NCBI RefSeq assembly: GCF_018309085.1
Contig: NZ_CP070502.1
Coordinates: 3,033,001-3,097,000 of the forward strand
DNA length: 64,000 bases
Origin: Sporosarcina sp. Marseille-Q4063
Lineage (GTDB): Bacteria > Bacillota > Bacilli > Bacillales_A > Planococcaceae
Reading direction: 5' to 3'
The stretch's first letter is position 1. Each line of letters starts with the position of its first letter. The notes under the pieces were generated by a model, which was not told the DNA's origin, ran no database searches, and worked only from the letters and a program-made list of their open reading frames with translations. Both the position numbers and the translations under genes were made by a program. Positions 1 to 10,048 of this stretch are shown here, piece by piece.

Positions 1-909
1 GAAAATAAACCTTCTATTACACAGCAGCAAATGAAACTAAAGAATACATTGGATAGGCTGGATGCTTTATCGTACAACAGACAATGGTTAATAACATCAG
101 GTAGAGAAAAACGACTTATTGAAGAAAATGATTTGAAAAGTTTATTGGATGTTTTAAGACTTCATGTTAATAAGTATTCCTTAATTAAGAAGGAAGAAAT
201 GGAGGAATGGAAAGAAAGTGTCATTTCATTTTTAAAACAAATACCTTTAAACATTGTCGGAAAATTACCCGAGAAAGAAAAAGAATTATATAAGTTGTTA
301 ATGAATCGGAATTACTTGGATCTTATGCTGTTTTCTCAAATGTTAACGAACACCGAAAAAAATCCCATTGTTATTCAGAGGAAAAAAAGTTTCGTTCTTA
401 AAGCAAAAGATAATACATACGAGGTGACTCATTACTTAAAACCAACTATGGTTGTAAGAAAAGTTGAACAGTTAAATTCGGAATGGAAGTTAAGTGGTGA
501 CTTAATTATACCTAAAGCTTCCTATAAAACTGATGGGAAGATTTTTATCATTAGTAGAAAAGAAAAAGATGTTATCTATTCAGGAAATGTAAACTTAAAT
601 CCCGTAACTGAAAATTCCTGTTATCCATATGAAAAGTTATTATTTCAAGTTAATTTAGATACAAAAGTATTTTTAAAATATAAAAACGATTATATCTTTG
701 ATTTCTATTTTCATTTAGAAGAATATCCAAGTTATGGTTCCGCACGGGTTAGGCTTGGGTCAAACACTAAATCCAAATTCAATATTAAGAATAGAAATAG
801 AGCCATTTCTTTATATCGCACAAATTTTGGAAACTTGAGTATTAGGATTCAAAAATACCATGCGGTTAAACTCTTTTTAAAAAAATGTCTATCTTTTATT
901 AAAAAATAA
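1..909 (+). CDS. C-terminal part of probable WTA glycosyltransferase (TarS/TarP-like), 5' truncated
   Basis: The reading frame is open from the first base of the window, so this is the 3' part of a longer gene; the ATG at 31 is probably internal. The visible ~300 residues hold an N-terminal helical stretch (LDRLDALSYNRQWLITSG, then a charged helix-rich segment) followed by a beta-rich region ending in a basic tail. That layout resembles the linker and C-terminal domains that follow the GT2 catalytic domain in TarS-type wall teichoic acid glycosyltransferases. The catalytic domain itself would lie upstream and is not visible, so family assignment rests on the C-terminal pattern and on the WTA genes that follow. 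It could also be another cell-surface glycosyltransferase. Confidence 0.5.
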   Translation, partial: ENKPSITQQQMKLKNTLDRLDALSYNRQWLITSGREKRLIEENDLKSLLDVLRLHVNKYSLIKKEEMEEWKESVISFLKQIPLNIVGKLPEKEKELYKLLMNRNYLDLMLFSQMLTNTEKNPIVIQRKKSFVLKAKDNTYEVTHYLKPTMVVRKVEQLNSEWKLSGDLIIPKASYKTDGKIFIISRKEKDVIYSGNVNLNPVTENSCYPYEKLLFQVNLDTKVFLKYKNDYIFDFYFHLEEYPSYGSARVRLGSNTKSKFNIKNRNRAISLYRTNFGNLSIRIQKYHAVKLFLKKCLSFIKK

Positions 910-1009
910 AAATTCTAAATATACTTTGTCAAAAATACATTTTGTAACTTGTAAATTCCCAAAAAATATATATAGTAATAAAAGGTAAGAATATTGAAGG
1001 AGGATTTAT

Positions 1010-4000
1010 ATGAAAAAAATAACCATAATTTTAATTACATTATTAATATTTAATTTAGCATTTCCTTCTCACTTATTAGCAGATAATAGTGCGAATGTTA
1101 GTGAAGTGGAATTTGAGGATTCAAATTATGACCTAGATAGTGATATAGAGAATGAATCGGAGGAAAGTCAGGAAGAAATAGAGGGGCAAACAGAAAATCT
1201 AGAGCAGGGAACGGAACCACAGACTGGTCTAAAAGAAGAGCAGGAAATAGAGCAGAATGTAAATCCGGAAACAGATTCGGAAAGTACCATTCATGAAACA
1301 GTGACAGAAACAGATAAGGAAACAGATAAGGAAAAAGATAAAGAAACGGATAATGAAATAGAGAAATCTGATGATGCGGAAATCAAAACTAACACAGAAA
1401 ACAAGAGTTCTTTGAAGAGAAGTGTGCAAGTACATAATATACAAGCACTAAAAGAAACGGTAACTAGTAAACTGGGCCGTATTCAAACTATTAATGCTAA
1501 AATCTATAAAACTATAGGTCAGGAAGATACTAGTATTACGGCTGGTTCAACGTATACTAATAAAGTTTTTTATATTAAGAAGCAAGCTGAGGCAAATGGT
1601 CAAAATTATTATCTAATCAGTACTTTAGCCAGTAGCACAAACGGTGTTATTGGATGGGTGAAGGCGACGGATATGTGGGCACAAAATCACGTGGCTGTAG
1701 ATCATGAACAAAAGACCTTCTATTTAAAAGGTACAGGGTGGTCATACACAGATGCCTGGGGCGCTTCTCAGGATGTAATATATAGCAATCTTTCTCAATA
1801 CCGTAATCAGGAATTTAAGGTTAACCTAACGGAAAAGGTAGGGGACGCCATTTGGTATCGTGGCACTTTAAGCGGTAAATCAATGTGGATACAAGCTTAT
1901 AATGTAAAAACATCATATGAAACTGAAACTAGTAAACTAGGTCATATACAAAGTGCTAATGCCAAAATTTATAAGAATATAGGTGAGGATTCTACTAGTA
2001 TTAACGCAGGCTCGACCTATACGAATAAAGTTTTTTATATTAAGAAAGAAGTAGAGGTAAATGGCCAACACTATTATTTAATCAGTACAGTAGCTAGCAG
2101 TACGAATGGCGTTATTGGCTGGGTGAAAGCAACGGATATGTGGGCCCAAAATCATGTTGCTGTAGATCATGAACAAAAGACCTTTTATTTAAAAGGAACC
2201 GGCTGGTCATATACAGATGCGTGGGGAGCTTCTCAGAATGTGATTTATAACAATCTTTCCTCCTATATAAATCAGGAGTTTAAAGTTAACCTAACGGAAA
2301 AAGTAGGCGATGCCATTTGGTACCGTGGTATTTTAAATGGAAGAACAATGTGGATACAAGCATATAATGTACAAGTTCCAAAAGAAACTGAAACTAGTAA
2401 ACTAGGGCACATTCAAAGTACCAATGCAAAAATTTATAACACTATAGGCGAGGATTCTACTAGTGTCACAGCCGGCTCAACATATACAAATAAAGTGTTT
2501 TATATTAAGAAACAAGCAGAGGTAAATGGCCAACACTATTATTTAATCAGTACAGTGGCTAGCAGTACGAACGGTGTTATTGGATGGGTGAAGGCAACGG
2601 ATATGTGGGCCCAAAATCATGTGGCTGTAGATCATGAACAAAAAACCTTTTATTTAAAAGGAACCGGCTGGTCATACACAGATGCTTGGGGAGCTTTCCA
2701 GAACGTCATTTATAACAATCTATCAACTTATAGAAATCAGGAATTTAAGGTTAACCTAACCGAAAAAGTTGGAGATGCTATTTGGTATCGTGGTATTTTA
2801 AATGGTAAATCAATGTGGATACAAGCATATAATGTACAATCAACAGTAGAAACTGAAACTAGTAAACTAGGTCATATTCAAAGTGAGAATGCCAAGATTT
2901 ATAAAAATGTTGGGGAGGATTCTACAAGTATCACTGCTGGCTCAACATATACGAATAAAGTGTTTTATATTAAGAAACAAGCTGAGTTAAACGGAGTAAC
3001 TTATTATTTGATTAGCACATTAGCAAGCAGCACGAACGGCGTTATTGGATGGGTGAAAGCAACTGATATGTGGGCGCAAGATCACGTGGCTGTAAACCAT
3101 GAACAAAAGACCTTCTATTTAAAAGGGACGGGCTGGTCATATACAGATGCATGGGGTGCCTCTCAGAATGTTATTTATAACAATCTTTATCAATACAGTA
3201 ACCAGGAATTTAAGGTTAACCTAACGGAAAAAGTTGGAGATGCCATATGGTACCGTGGTACTTTAAATGGTAAATCAATGTGGATCCAAGCATACAATGT
3301 GAAAATATCAAAAGAAAGTATTACTAGTAAACTGGGTCATATTCAAAGTGCCGATGCAAAAATTTATAATAGTTTAGATGAGGATTCTAGTATTACGGCC
3401 GGCTCAACATATATGAATAAAGTATTTTATATTAAGAAACAAGCAAAGGCAAATGGCCAAAACTACTATTTAATCAGCACAGTAGCTAGCAGTACAAATG
3501 GCGTCATTGGATGGGTAAAAGCTGAGGATATGTGGGCGCAAAATCATGTGGCTGTAGATCATGAACAAAAGACTTTCTATTTGAAAGGAACCGGATGGTC
3601 ATATACAGATGCTTGGGGAGCTTCCCAGAATGTTATTTATAATGATCTAACGCCCTATAGGAATCAGGAGTTTAAGGTTAATCTGACTGAAAAAGTGGGA
3701 GAAGCGATTTGGTATCGTGGAATTTTAAACGGAAGATCAATGTGGATTCAAGAATTTAATACTACCCGAATAAACGAAACATATTCAAATTATAATTTAA
3801 CGGTAGATCGAATGACTGATATCCAAATGGCTGTTACTCCCCAAACAGATAAGAGATACATGTTATGGATTAGGGAAGATGCATTTGAAAGCATCATTGA
3901 TGGACAAGGTGTTGTTAACAATAATAACTGGAATTTAAGAAGAGGCCCCGGTACCGATTATGCAGTAGGAGAACAGGTAAGAGGCGGCACAAAGTTACCA

Positions 4001-4684
4001 TTATTCTCAAGCACTAAAGGAGTTGACGGGTATATATGGTATCACGTCAGAAACACTACTGGATGGGTCATACCCGATAGACTAGACTTAGCTTATTATT
4101 TAAAACCATCTAATTTCACTAGTAATCTAACAAGTAAGCTTCAGTTTTTAAAACTTTCAACTAGTGCATATATTAATGTCAATGAAGTAAATGAGAAAGT
4201 ACTAAGAGGAAAAGGTATTCTAGAAGGAAAAGCACAGTTATTTGTGGATGGTGGAGAAGTATATGGAGTTAATGAAATCTATTTAATTTCACACGCTCTA
4301 TTGGAAACGGGAAACGGTACTTCTGCTCTAGCAACGGGAATTCAATACAACGGAAAAACTGTTTATAATATGTATGGAATTGGAGCAAAGGATAGTTGTC
4401 CTTTGGAGTGCGGGGCAAAATATGCCTATGATGCTGGTTGGTTTACTCCAGAACTAGCTATAGTTGGTGGAGCAGCATTTGTAGGGAGAAACTATATTAA
4501 TGTAGGACAAGATACGCTATATAAAATGCGTTGGAATCCATTTTTCGCCGCAAACAATGGGTATGCTTCTCATCAATATGCAACTGATATTGGATGGGCG
4601 TCCAAACAAACTTATAGAATGAATGAAATATATAATTTATTAGATTCATATAGCTTATTTTTTGATATACCCGTATACAGGTAG
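1010..4684 (+). CDS. Secreted N-acetylglucosaminidase with ten GW-type modules and SH3b domain
   Basis: A 1224-residue exported autolysin. It has a signal peptide (MKKITIILITLLIFNLAFPS), an acidic Glu/Thr/Asp-rich linker to about residue 130, five near-identical 155-residue repeats (about residues 152-926), an SH3b-like domain (NLRRGPGTDY near 985) and a C-terminal glucosaminidase domain (HALLETGNGTSALATG, then VYNMYGIGA and AYDAGWFTP). Each repeat contains two GW-type motifs (GVIGWVKATDMW and SMWIQAYNV), giving ten. GW modules in Atl-type autolysins bind (lipo)teichoic acids, which fits the WTA neighbourhood. The glucosaminidase family cleaves GlcNAc-beta-1,4-MurNAc bonds. An AAGGAGG site lies about 7 bases before the ATG. 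The large number of almost identical repeats is unusual and suggests recent amplification. Confidence 0.88.
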   Translation: MKKITIILITLLIFNLAFPSHLLADNSANVSEVEFEDSNYDLDSDIENESEESQEEIEGQTENLEQGTEPQTGLKEEQEIEQNVNPETDSESTIHETVTETDKETDKEKDKETDNEIEKSDDAEIKTNTENKSSLKRSVQVHNIQALKETVTSKLGRIQTINAKIYKTIGQEDTSITAGSTYTNKVFYIKKQAEANGQNYYLISTLASSTNGVIGWVKATDMWAQNHVAVDHEQKTFYLKGTGWSYTDAWGASQDVIYSNLSQYRNQEFKVNLTEKVGDAIWYRGTLSGKSMWIQAYNVKTSYETETSKLGHIQSANAKIYKNIGEDSTSINAGSTYTNKVFYIKKEVEVNGQHYYLISTVASSTNGVIGWVKATDMWAQNHVAVDHEQKTFYLKGTGWSYTDAWGASQNVIYNNLSSYINQEFKVNLTEKVGDAIWYRGILNGRTMWIQAYNVQVPKETETSKLGHIQSTNAKIYNTIGEDSTSVTAGSTYTNKVFYIKKQAEVNGQHYYLISTVASSTNGVIGWVKATDMWAQNHVAVDHEQKTFYLKGTGWSYTDAWGAFQNVIYNNLSTYRNQEFKVNLTEKVGDAIWYRGILNGKSMWIQAYNVQSTVETETSKLGHIQSENAKIYKNVGEDSTSITAGSTYTNKVFYIKKQAELNGVTYYLISTLASSTNGVIGWVKATDMWAQDHVAVNHEQKTFYLKGTGWSYTDAWGASQNVIYNNLYQYSNQEFKVNLTEKVGDAIWYRGTLNGKSMWIQAYNVKISKESITSKLGHIQSADAKIYNSLDEDSSITAGSTYMNKVFYIKKQAKANGQNYYLISTVASSTNGVIGWVKAEDMWAQNHVAVDHEQKTFYLKGTGWSYTDAWGASQNVIYNDLTPYRNQEFKVNLTEKVGEAIWYRGILNGRSMWIQEFNTTRINETYSNYNLTVDRMTDIQMAVTPQTDKRYMLWIREDAFESIIDGQGVVNNNNWNLRRGPGTDYAVGEQVRGGTKLPLFSSTKGVDGYIWYHVRNTTGWVIPDRLDLAYYLKPSNFTSNLTSKLQFLKLSTSAYINVNEVNEKVLRGKGILEGKAQLFVDGGEVYGVNEIYLISHALLETGNGTSALATGIQYNGKTVYNMYGIGAKDSCPLECGAKYAYDAGWFTPELAIVGGAAFVGRNYINVGQDTLYKMRWNPFFAANNGYASHQYATDIGWASKQTYRMNEIYNLLDSYSLFFDIPVYR
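1463..3787 (+). repeat. Five in-register 465-bp coding tandem repeats
   Basis: The landmark ACTAGTAAACT begins at 1463, 1928, 2393, 2858 and 3323, exactly 465 bp (155 codons) apart. The fifth copy lacks one codon near its start (one Thr of the DSTSI segment). Synonymous differences are scattered, so the copies are not brand new, but the protein is strongly conserved between them. Confidence 0.95.
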
Positions 4685-4750
4685 TTTATTGTTGTTTATT
4701 TTAGAGGAAAGATAATTTAATCTACCTTACTAGAACCCAACATTTCTATG

Positions 4751-4777
4751 GCCATATGCGTAAATTTCGCATATGGC
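4751..4777 (+). terminator. Stem-loop after the glucosaminidase gene
   Basis: Perfect 10-bp arms (GCCATATGCG / CGCATATGGC) with a 7-nt loop, followed by a T-rich but interrupted tail (ATTTATTAT). Probably the intrinsic terminator of the autolysin gene. Confidence 0.6.
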
Positions 4778-4928
4778 ATTTATTATAGAAAACTAGTTGG
4801 AAAATCTTCCCCTATGTATTTAAGTTGATATCATGTATAATGAAATAATAATATAGTTAATTAAAGTCTGAATAATACTCGATATAAAAATAGAATCACA
4901 AACGATACTATTAACGGAGGTTTTATAT

Positions 4929-5327
4929 ATGAGAAAGGTAATCACTTATGGAACATTTGATTTACTCCATACAGGACATATAAATATTTTACGTCGTGCA
5001 AAAGAACATGGTGACTACTTGATTGTAGCAATCTCATCAGATGAGTTTAATGCCCTTAAAGGTAAGAAGGCATATTATAGTTTTGAACAGCGTAAATTAA
5101 TACTAGAAGCGATTCGCTATGTCGATGAAGTTATTCCAGAACATACCTGGGAACAAAAAATACACGACGTTAAAAAACATAATGTTGATGTATTTGTAAT
5201 GGGGGATGACTGGGCAGGGAAATTCGACTTTTTAAAAGATGCATGTGAGGTTATCTATCTACCTAGAACAGTTGGAATATCAACTACAAAAATTAAGAAA
5301 GATTTAACCAAAAGTTATACAAGCTAA
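4929..5327 (+). CDS. tagD: Glycerol-3-phosphate cytidylyltransferase
   Basis: A 132-residue nucleotidyltransferase of the usual TagD length. It makes CDP-glycerol from CTP and glycerol-3-phosphate for the glycerol-phosphate units of wall teichoic acid; cytoplasmic. Visible motifs are the N-terminal GTFDLLHTGH (the HxGH signature) and the C-terminal RTVGISTTKI signature. An ACGGAGG site stands about 9 bases before the ATG. It appears to be transcribed alone, with a clear terminator behind it, though it sits at the head of the WTA gene group. Confidence 0.96.
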   Translation: MRKVITYGTFDLLHTGHINILRRAKEHGDYLIVAISSDEFNALKGKKAYYSFEQRKLILEAIRYVDEVIPEHTWEQKIHDVKKHNVDVFVMGDDWAGKFDFLKDACEVIYLPRTVGISTTKIKKDLTKSYTS

Positions 5328-5352
5328 CAAACAATATTCTTATACCAATAAT

Positions 5353-5392
5353 CCCGCATCCTCTCACTTTTCTAAAGTAACGAGGATGCGGG
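5353..5392 (+). terminator. Intrinsic terminator after tagD
   Basis: Arms CCCGCATCCTC / GAGGATGCGGG (11 bp, perfect) followed by TTATTTTGTT. Confidence 0.85.
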
Positions 5393-5540
5393 TTATTTTG
5401 TTAGAAATATTACTAGGAATTTGTATGGTATTCAATATAGATCATTAACTTCGTTCTTTTTGTCCTTTATATTGGGAAACATAAATAATTCTCTGTTATA
5501 CTTGTAAAGTATGTATAATGAATGAATTGAGGGAGCTTTA

Positions 5541-6719
5541 ATGTTAACTAAGATAAAACGTCACAAATTGTTTTTGCTGCTCTTTAAAACCATATTCACA
5601 GTGGTGGGGCTTTTCCCGAAAAATAAAAGACTGATGGTATTTGAAAGTTTTCATGGTAAACAATACAGCGACAGTCCACGTGCTATTTATGAATATATGC
5701 AAAAGCATCATCCTAACTATAAGCTAGTATGGAGTATTGATAAAAACAGTGTAAAGCTTTTCGAATCATTCGACGTCCCTTATGTCCGACGTTTCACGTT
5801 AAAATGGTTTTTTACGAAGCCAAGGGCTCAGTTTTGGATTAATAATGTGCGTCTTCCCAAATGGATGCCCAAACCAAGAGGGACGGTGTATCTTCAAACA
5901 TGGCACGGTACCCCTTTGAAAAAACTAGGGCTTGACATTGAAGAAGTTCATATGCCAGGTACTTCAACCAATATATATCGTAATAATATTATCAATGAAT
6001 CTAATAGTTGGACATGTCTTGTTTCCCCGAATAGTTATTCAAGCGAAATATTTAAAAGAGCATTCAAGTTCAATGGAGAAATTATCGAAAGTGGATATCC
6101 GCGGAACGATATATTATATAATGCCGAACCAAGTCAAGTTCAAGAAATAAAAGAAAAGGTTGGAATATCTGGTAATAAGAAAGTCATTCTCTATGCGCCT
6201 ACATGGCGGGATGATGATTTTTACAAAGTAGGTCAATATAAATTTACCTTTCAATTTGAATTAGATAAGATGAAGGAACGTTTTGGGGATGAATTCGTAC
6301 TTCTGACAAGAATGCATTACCTTGTTGCTGAAAGTTTTGATTTCAGGGCTCACGGTGATTTCATTAAGGATGTCTCTTCATATCCTGATATAGCGGAATT
6401 GTATTTAGTAAGTGATATACTTATCACAGATTATTCATCAGTTTTTTTCGATTATGCGAATTTGAATCGTCCTGTTATTTTCTATATGTATGACTTAGAA
6501 GTTTATCGGGATCGACTCAGAGGTTTTTATTTTGACATTGAAAAAGACGCACCAGGTCCAATTGTTGAAAATGAAGAAGAATTATTTGATGCAATAGAGT
6601 ATGCTTCAAAAAATGGACACGCTTCACCTGAATCGTTTGAAAAGTTTTGTAACCGTTTCTGTTATCTTGAAGACGGAAAAGCTACAAAACGCGTCGTTGA
6701 AACTTTACTAATACGATAA
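5541..6719 (+). CDS. CDP-glycerol glycerophosphotransferase family (TagB/TagF-like)
   Basis: A 392-residue membrane-associated transferase that moves glycerol-phosphate (or a related polyol-phosphate) from a CDP donor to undecaprenyl-linked teichoic acid. The N-terminus has a hydrophobic/basic segment typical of peripheral attachment. Family motifs are QTWHGTPLKK (the His equivalent to a TagF catalytic residue) near residue 120, LYAPTWRDD, a second conserved His in LTRMHYLV, and LITDYSSVFFDYANLNRPV. Length is close to TagB and TarF and much shorter than full TagF. It could be the primase (TagB) or a second-step TarF-like enzyme; sequence alone does not decide. A GAGGGAG site precedes the ATG. 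Confidence 0.85.
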   Translation: MLTKIKRHKLFLLLFKTIFTVVGLFPKNKRLMVFESFHGKQYSDSPRAIYEYMQKHHPNYKLVWSIDKNSVKLFESFDVPYVRRFTLKWFFTKPRAQFWINNVRLPKWMPKPRGTVYLQTWHGTPLKKLGLDIEEVHMPGTSTNIYRNNIINESNSWTCLVSPNSYSSEIFKRAFKFNGEIIESGYPRNDILYNAEPSQVQEIKEKVGISGNKKVILYAPTWRDDDFYKVGQYKFTFQFELDKMKERFGDEFVLLTRMHYLVAESFDFRAHGDFIKDVSSYPDIAELYLVSDILITDYSSVFFDYANLNRPVIFYMYDLEVYRDRLRGFYFDIEKDAPGPIVENEEELFDAIEYASKNGHASPESFEKFCNRFCYLEDGKATKRVVETLLIR

Positions 6720-6835
6720 AATGAATTGAAGCATTAATGAAAAAGAAGAAATGATTGAATTTGCTGAACTCAAAAAATTATAGACTAACCAGTTAAATCC
6801 TTTTCAAATGAGATGGAGCTTTGAAATAATTAAAT

Positions 6836-6870
6836 AGTTCGCACTGATACAATACGTATTAGTGTGAGCT
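6836..6870 (+). terminator. Intrinsic terminator between two glycerophosphotransferase genes
   Basis: 15-bp stem with three G-U type pairs (AGTTCGCACTGATAC / GTATTAGTGTGAGCT), 5-nt loop, then TTTTTATTTTTT. The 332-bp gap 6720-7051 holds this terminator and otherwise AT-rich sequence with no recognisable gene. Confidence 0.8.
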
Positions 6871-7051
6871 TTTTATTTTTTGCATTTATTGTCGAAAGTT
6901 TTAAACCACCAAAAAAAGGACAACCTTATCAAAATATAGAATTAGATTTTTAGAGCTATTTTAAAGTTGACAAGGTAAATGGGGAATTGAGTAATATGAA
7001 TTCTCACAGGTTATTTAAGAACATATGAAATACAACGAATAGGGGAGTACC

Positions 7052-8221
7052 GTGATAAATAAACTAAAACTATACTTAGTATTAATTCTGAAGACTCTGT
7101 CCAAGATCGTCTATTTAGATATTAGTTTCGTAATACCTATAAAGAAAAACCGGGTGGTGTTTGTTACACCCCGACACACTGAGCTCAAGGACAATCTCTA
7201 CTATTTATATGAAGAGATGAAAAAGAGCAAGCCTAAGTTAGAGTATGTGATCATAACACGGAAAATTAATGAGGAAGGTACAAAATGGCGGAGATTCTTA
7301 GTGAAAATGTTCACGGATTATTATTATCTAGCAACAGCTCGCTACTTCATCCTTGATGATTATTATCTCCCGCTCTATTTCGTACGCGTGCGAAGAGGAA
7401 CTGAGGTTATCCAACTCTGGCACGCATCAGGTCCGTTAAAACGCGTCGGACTGAGTTTGAGGGGGTATCCGGATGGCCCAAATGATAATTATCTTAAAGT
7501 AGTTCCGATTCATAGCAATTATGACAAGTTGATAGTGAACTCAGACGTCGAAATCGACTTTTACTCGGAAGCTTTTGGTATGGAGAAGACAAAAATATTG
7601 CCGCTGGGTTCACCAAGAACGGACATCCTTTTCATGAATGTACATGATACGACACGAAAAGAAAACTTCCTCATGAATCATCCACAGTATGAAAATAAAG
7701 AACTTGTTCTATGTGCACCAACGTTTAGGGGGAGAAGCACGAGTTCCAATCCTTACGTTCCCCATTTAGATTTAGAAAAATTAACACCGCAACTGTTAGA
7801 GGAAAATAAAGTATTGATCTTCAATTTACACCCTTACATGAATGAAAACGAAGAGTACATGAAGAATACAGATGAAAATGCAGTATTTTGGAATCGCAAT
7901 GAATACACAATCGAAGAACTTCTTATGATATCTGATGCGTTAATTTCGGATTATTCATCCGTTATCTATGACTTTGCAATCCTAGAGAAACCAATTGCGT
8001 TGTATTGCTATGATTACGAGAAATACAACAAACAAAGAGGTTTTTATGTCGATATTAAGCAATTGCTGCCTGCCACTTACTTTGAAGAAGAGCGTAATTT
8101 AGTCAATTGGATTGTTTCGGACGCCAAAAATATAACTGAAGTAAAGCAGCTAAAAGAGAAAAACTTCAAATACCAAAATGGCCAAGCATCAAAAAGAATT
8201 ATTGAGTCAATTTTTGATTAA
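7052..8221 (+). CDS. CDP-glycerol/ribitol glycerophosphotransferase family (TarF/TarB-like)
   Basis: A 389-residue member of the same transferase family, more distant from the gene at 5541 than from the TarL-like gene downstream. Motifs are LWHASGPLKRVGLS (conserved His), CAPTFRGRS, FNLHPYM (second conserved His) and LISDYSSVIYDF. The WHASGP form is shared with the next gene, whereas the 5541 gene has WHGTPLK. Start is GTG at 7052, with AGGGGAG about 6 bases upstream. It probably adds the priming glycerol-phosphate or starts chain growth. Next gene is 75 bp downstream on the same strand. Confidence 0.82.
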   Translation: MINKLKLYLVLILKTLSKIVYLDISFVIPIKKNRVVFVTPRHTELKDNLYYLYEEMKKSKPKLEYVIITRKINEEGTKWRRFLVKMFTDYYYLATARYFILDDYYLPLYFVRVRRGTEVIQLWHASGPLKRVGLSLRGYPDGPNDNYLKVVPIHSNYDKLIVNSDVEIDFYSEAFGMEKTKILPLGSPRTDILFMNVHDTTRKENFLMNHPQYENKELVLCAPTFRGRSTSSNPYVPHLDLEKLTPQLLEENKVLIFNLHPYMNENEEYMKNTDENAVFWNRNEYTIEELLMISDALISDYSSVIYDFAILEKPIALYCYDYEKYNKQRGFYVDIKQLLPATYFEEERNLVNWIVSDAKNITEVKQLKEKNFKYQNGQASKRIIESIFD

Positions 8222-8295
8222 AATTGACCTGTTAATTTTCGAATAAATTTACCAGTTAGTTTTTCGGGAAAACTAACCCATCCATCTTCCGGTAA

Positions 8296-10023
8296 ATGAA
8301 ATGGGGGAAATTATTATTGTTTAATCCAGATTATTATCTTGCCACTTCTCAATATCCATTAAAATTAGTATCTATCAAATGGGAACGAATTCAACTCAAT
8401 TTGACGTTATCAATGGAAAATGAACCTTCAAACACCTTTGATTTCTACTTATTTCACCCACAAACCGAAAGAACGGTTTATTTTCGACAAGTCGAGTATA
8501 TAGATGAGTTCATTCAATTGCGCATTAATCTTTCGATTGCTTGGGAAGATCAAACACCTATACCTTCTGGAAGGTGGATTGTTGTTGCGAAAGACCGTCT
8601 AACAGAGAACGTTTCTGTTGCGACAACTGCGGTTTCACTTATCGATTTTGTCACGACAGACCGAGATAATAATATGGATCATTATCGAAGGTTGTTTAAT
8701 CAGCATTCTGATAACTATTACAGCGTTCGTCCAATGGCTAATGACGGAAATAAGCTGTTCTATTTGGGGATTTTTAATAAAGTTGAACATACTAAAACAA
8801 AACGTGAAATTTCTCGGGAAATATATCGAAAAAAACGGAATGAAAGAAGTTTAAGGGTTAGGCGTAAGATATTCGACCTAATTTATAAATTATCTGGTCG
8901 ACTTTTTGGAATAAAAGATAATCAAATCCTTTTCACATCCGACTCGCGGGCAGTTATTGGAGGGAATCTGAAGTTCGTTTACGATAAAATCATTAAACGG
9001 AAATTAGATGATAAGTTCGAACTGAAGGTGCTGTTTAAAGAAAACATAACAAGCCGACGTAAATTTCTAGACAAGTTCAAGCTGCCTTATTACCTTGCTA
9101 CATCGAAAACAATCCTATTAGATGACTTTCATCCGATGCTCTACAATGTTGAATTTGATAAATCCCAAAACATCATCCAATTATGGCATGCATCTGGACC
9201 ATTTAAAACAGTTGGTTATTCGCGAGTGGGTAAATCTGGGGGGCCAACGATCAATGCCCACTCGCATAAAATTTATACAAGCGCAATCGTCGCGTCGGAA
9301 CATTCGATTCCATTTTATGCGGAAGCTTTTGGTATGCAGGAAACTGATGTCTACCCGACTGGGATTCCGAGAATCGATCCTTTCTTCGACGAGGCATATA
9401 AAGAGAAGATTAGAAATAAAATGTACAAGGCGTTTCCGAAAGCGAAGAACGCTAACGTAATTTTGTTCGCACCAACCTTTCGGGGAAGTGGACCCAAAAC
9501 CGCCTATTATCCGATGGTCCAAATCCATCTTGAAAGTCTCGCGGACTATGCGCGGAAAAACAACTCAGTCATTATCTTCAAGCTGCACCCTTTTGTTCGG
9601 GACAAAATTGTAATTCCTGAAAAATATGAGGATGTGTTTATCGATGCTTTTAATTACCGGGAAATAAATGATATTTTACTAATTTCGGATGTTCTCATTA
9701 CAGATTATTCATCGGTTGTTTTCGAGTATTCATTGTTAAATAAACCGATGATTTTCTACGCATTTGATTTTCATCACTATATTTCAAGTCGTGATTTTTA
9801 TGAAGGTTTTCAAGACTTTGTCCCGGGAAAAATCGTGATGAACTTCAGTGAGCTCATGAAAGCATTGGAAGAACAAGATTACGAGATGGATAAGGTGCAA
9901 CGATTCCGAGACAAGTATTTCAAATATCATGATTCAAATTCGACTGACCGTGTCATTGATTGGTTAATTTTAGACAAGTTTCCGGAAGATATACCGAGGG
10001 GACCTAGACAAAAGCTTTTATAG
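8296..10023 (+). CDS. TarL-like polyol-phosphate polymerase
   Basis: A 575-residue two-part protein. The N-terminal ~200 residues are beta-rich, as in TarL/TarK. The C-terminal part carries the polymerase domain with LWHASGPFKTVGYS, FAPTFRGSG, FKLHPFV and LITDYSSVVFEYS. Length matches S. aureus TarL (ribitol-phosphate polymerase). The two following genes look like the CDP-ribitol supply, which supports a ribitol-phosphate product. The ATG at 8296 has no good ribosome site; an in-frame TTG at 8317 sits 9 bases after GGGGG and may be the real start, giving LFNPDYYLATS as the N-terminus. Confidence 0.85.
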   Translation: MKWGKLLLFNPDYYLATSQYPLKLVSIKWERIQLNLTLSMENEPSNTFDFYLFHPQTERTVYFRQVEYIDEFIQLRINLSIAWEDQTPIPSGRWIVVAKDRLTENVSVATTAVSLIDFVTTDRDNNMDHYRRLFNQHSDNYYSVRPMANDGNKLFYLGIFNKVEHTKTKREISREIYRKKRNERSLRVRRKIFDLIYKLSGRLFGIKDNQILFTSDSRAVIGGNLKFVYDKIIKRKLDDKFELKVLFKENITSRRKFLDKFKLPYYLATSKTILLDDFHPMLYNVEFDKSQNIIQLWHASGPFKTVGYSRVGKSGGPTINAHSHKIYTSAIVASEHSIPFYAEAFGMQETDVYPTGIPRIDPFFDEAYKEKIRNKMYKAFPKAKNANVILFAPTFRGSGPKTAYYPMVQIHLESLADYARKNNSVIIFKLHPFVRDKIVIPEKYEDVFIDAFNYREINDILLISDVLITDYSSVVFEYSLLNKPMIFYAFDFHHYISSRDFYEGFQDFVPGKIVMNFSELMKALEEQDYEMDKVQRFRDKYFKYHDSNSTDRVIDWLILDKFPEDIPRGPRQKLL

Positions 10024-10048
10024 GGAAAATGAGAAGGGGTGGACATGT

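Noticed and set aside
1300-1370. AAACAGATAAGGA-like short repeats
   Set aside because: They simply encode the repetitive acidic TDKE linker; no separate element.
1229-1444. Minus-strand 71-codon frame opposite the acidic linker of the autolysin
   Set aside because: A mirror of a low-complexity Glu/Asp/Thr-coding stretch with no ribosome site.
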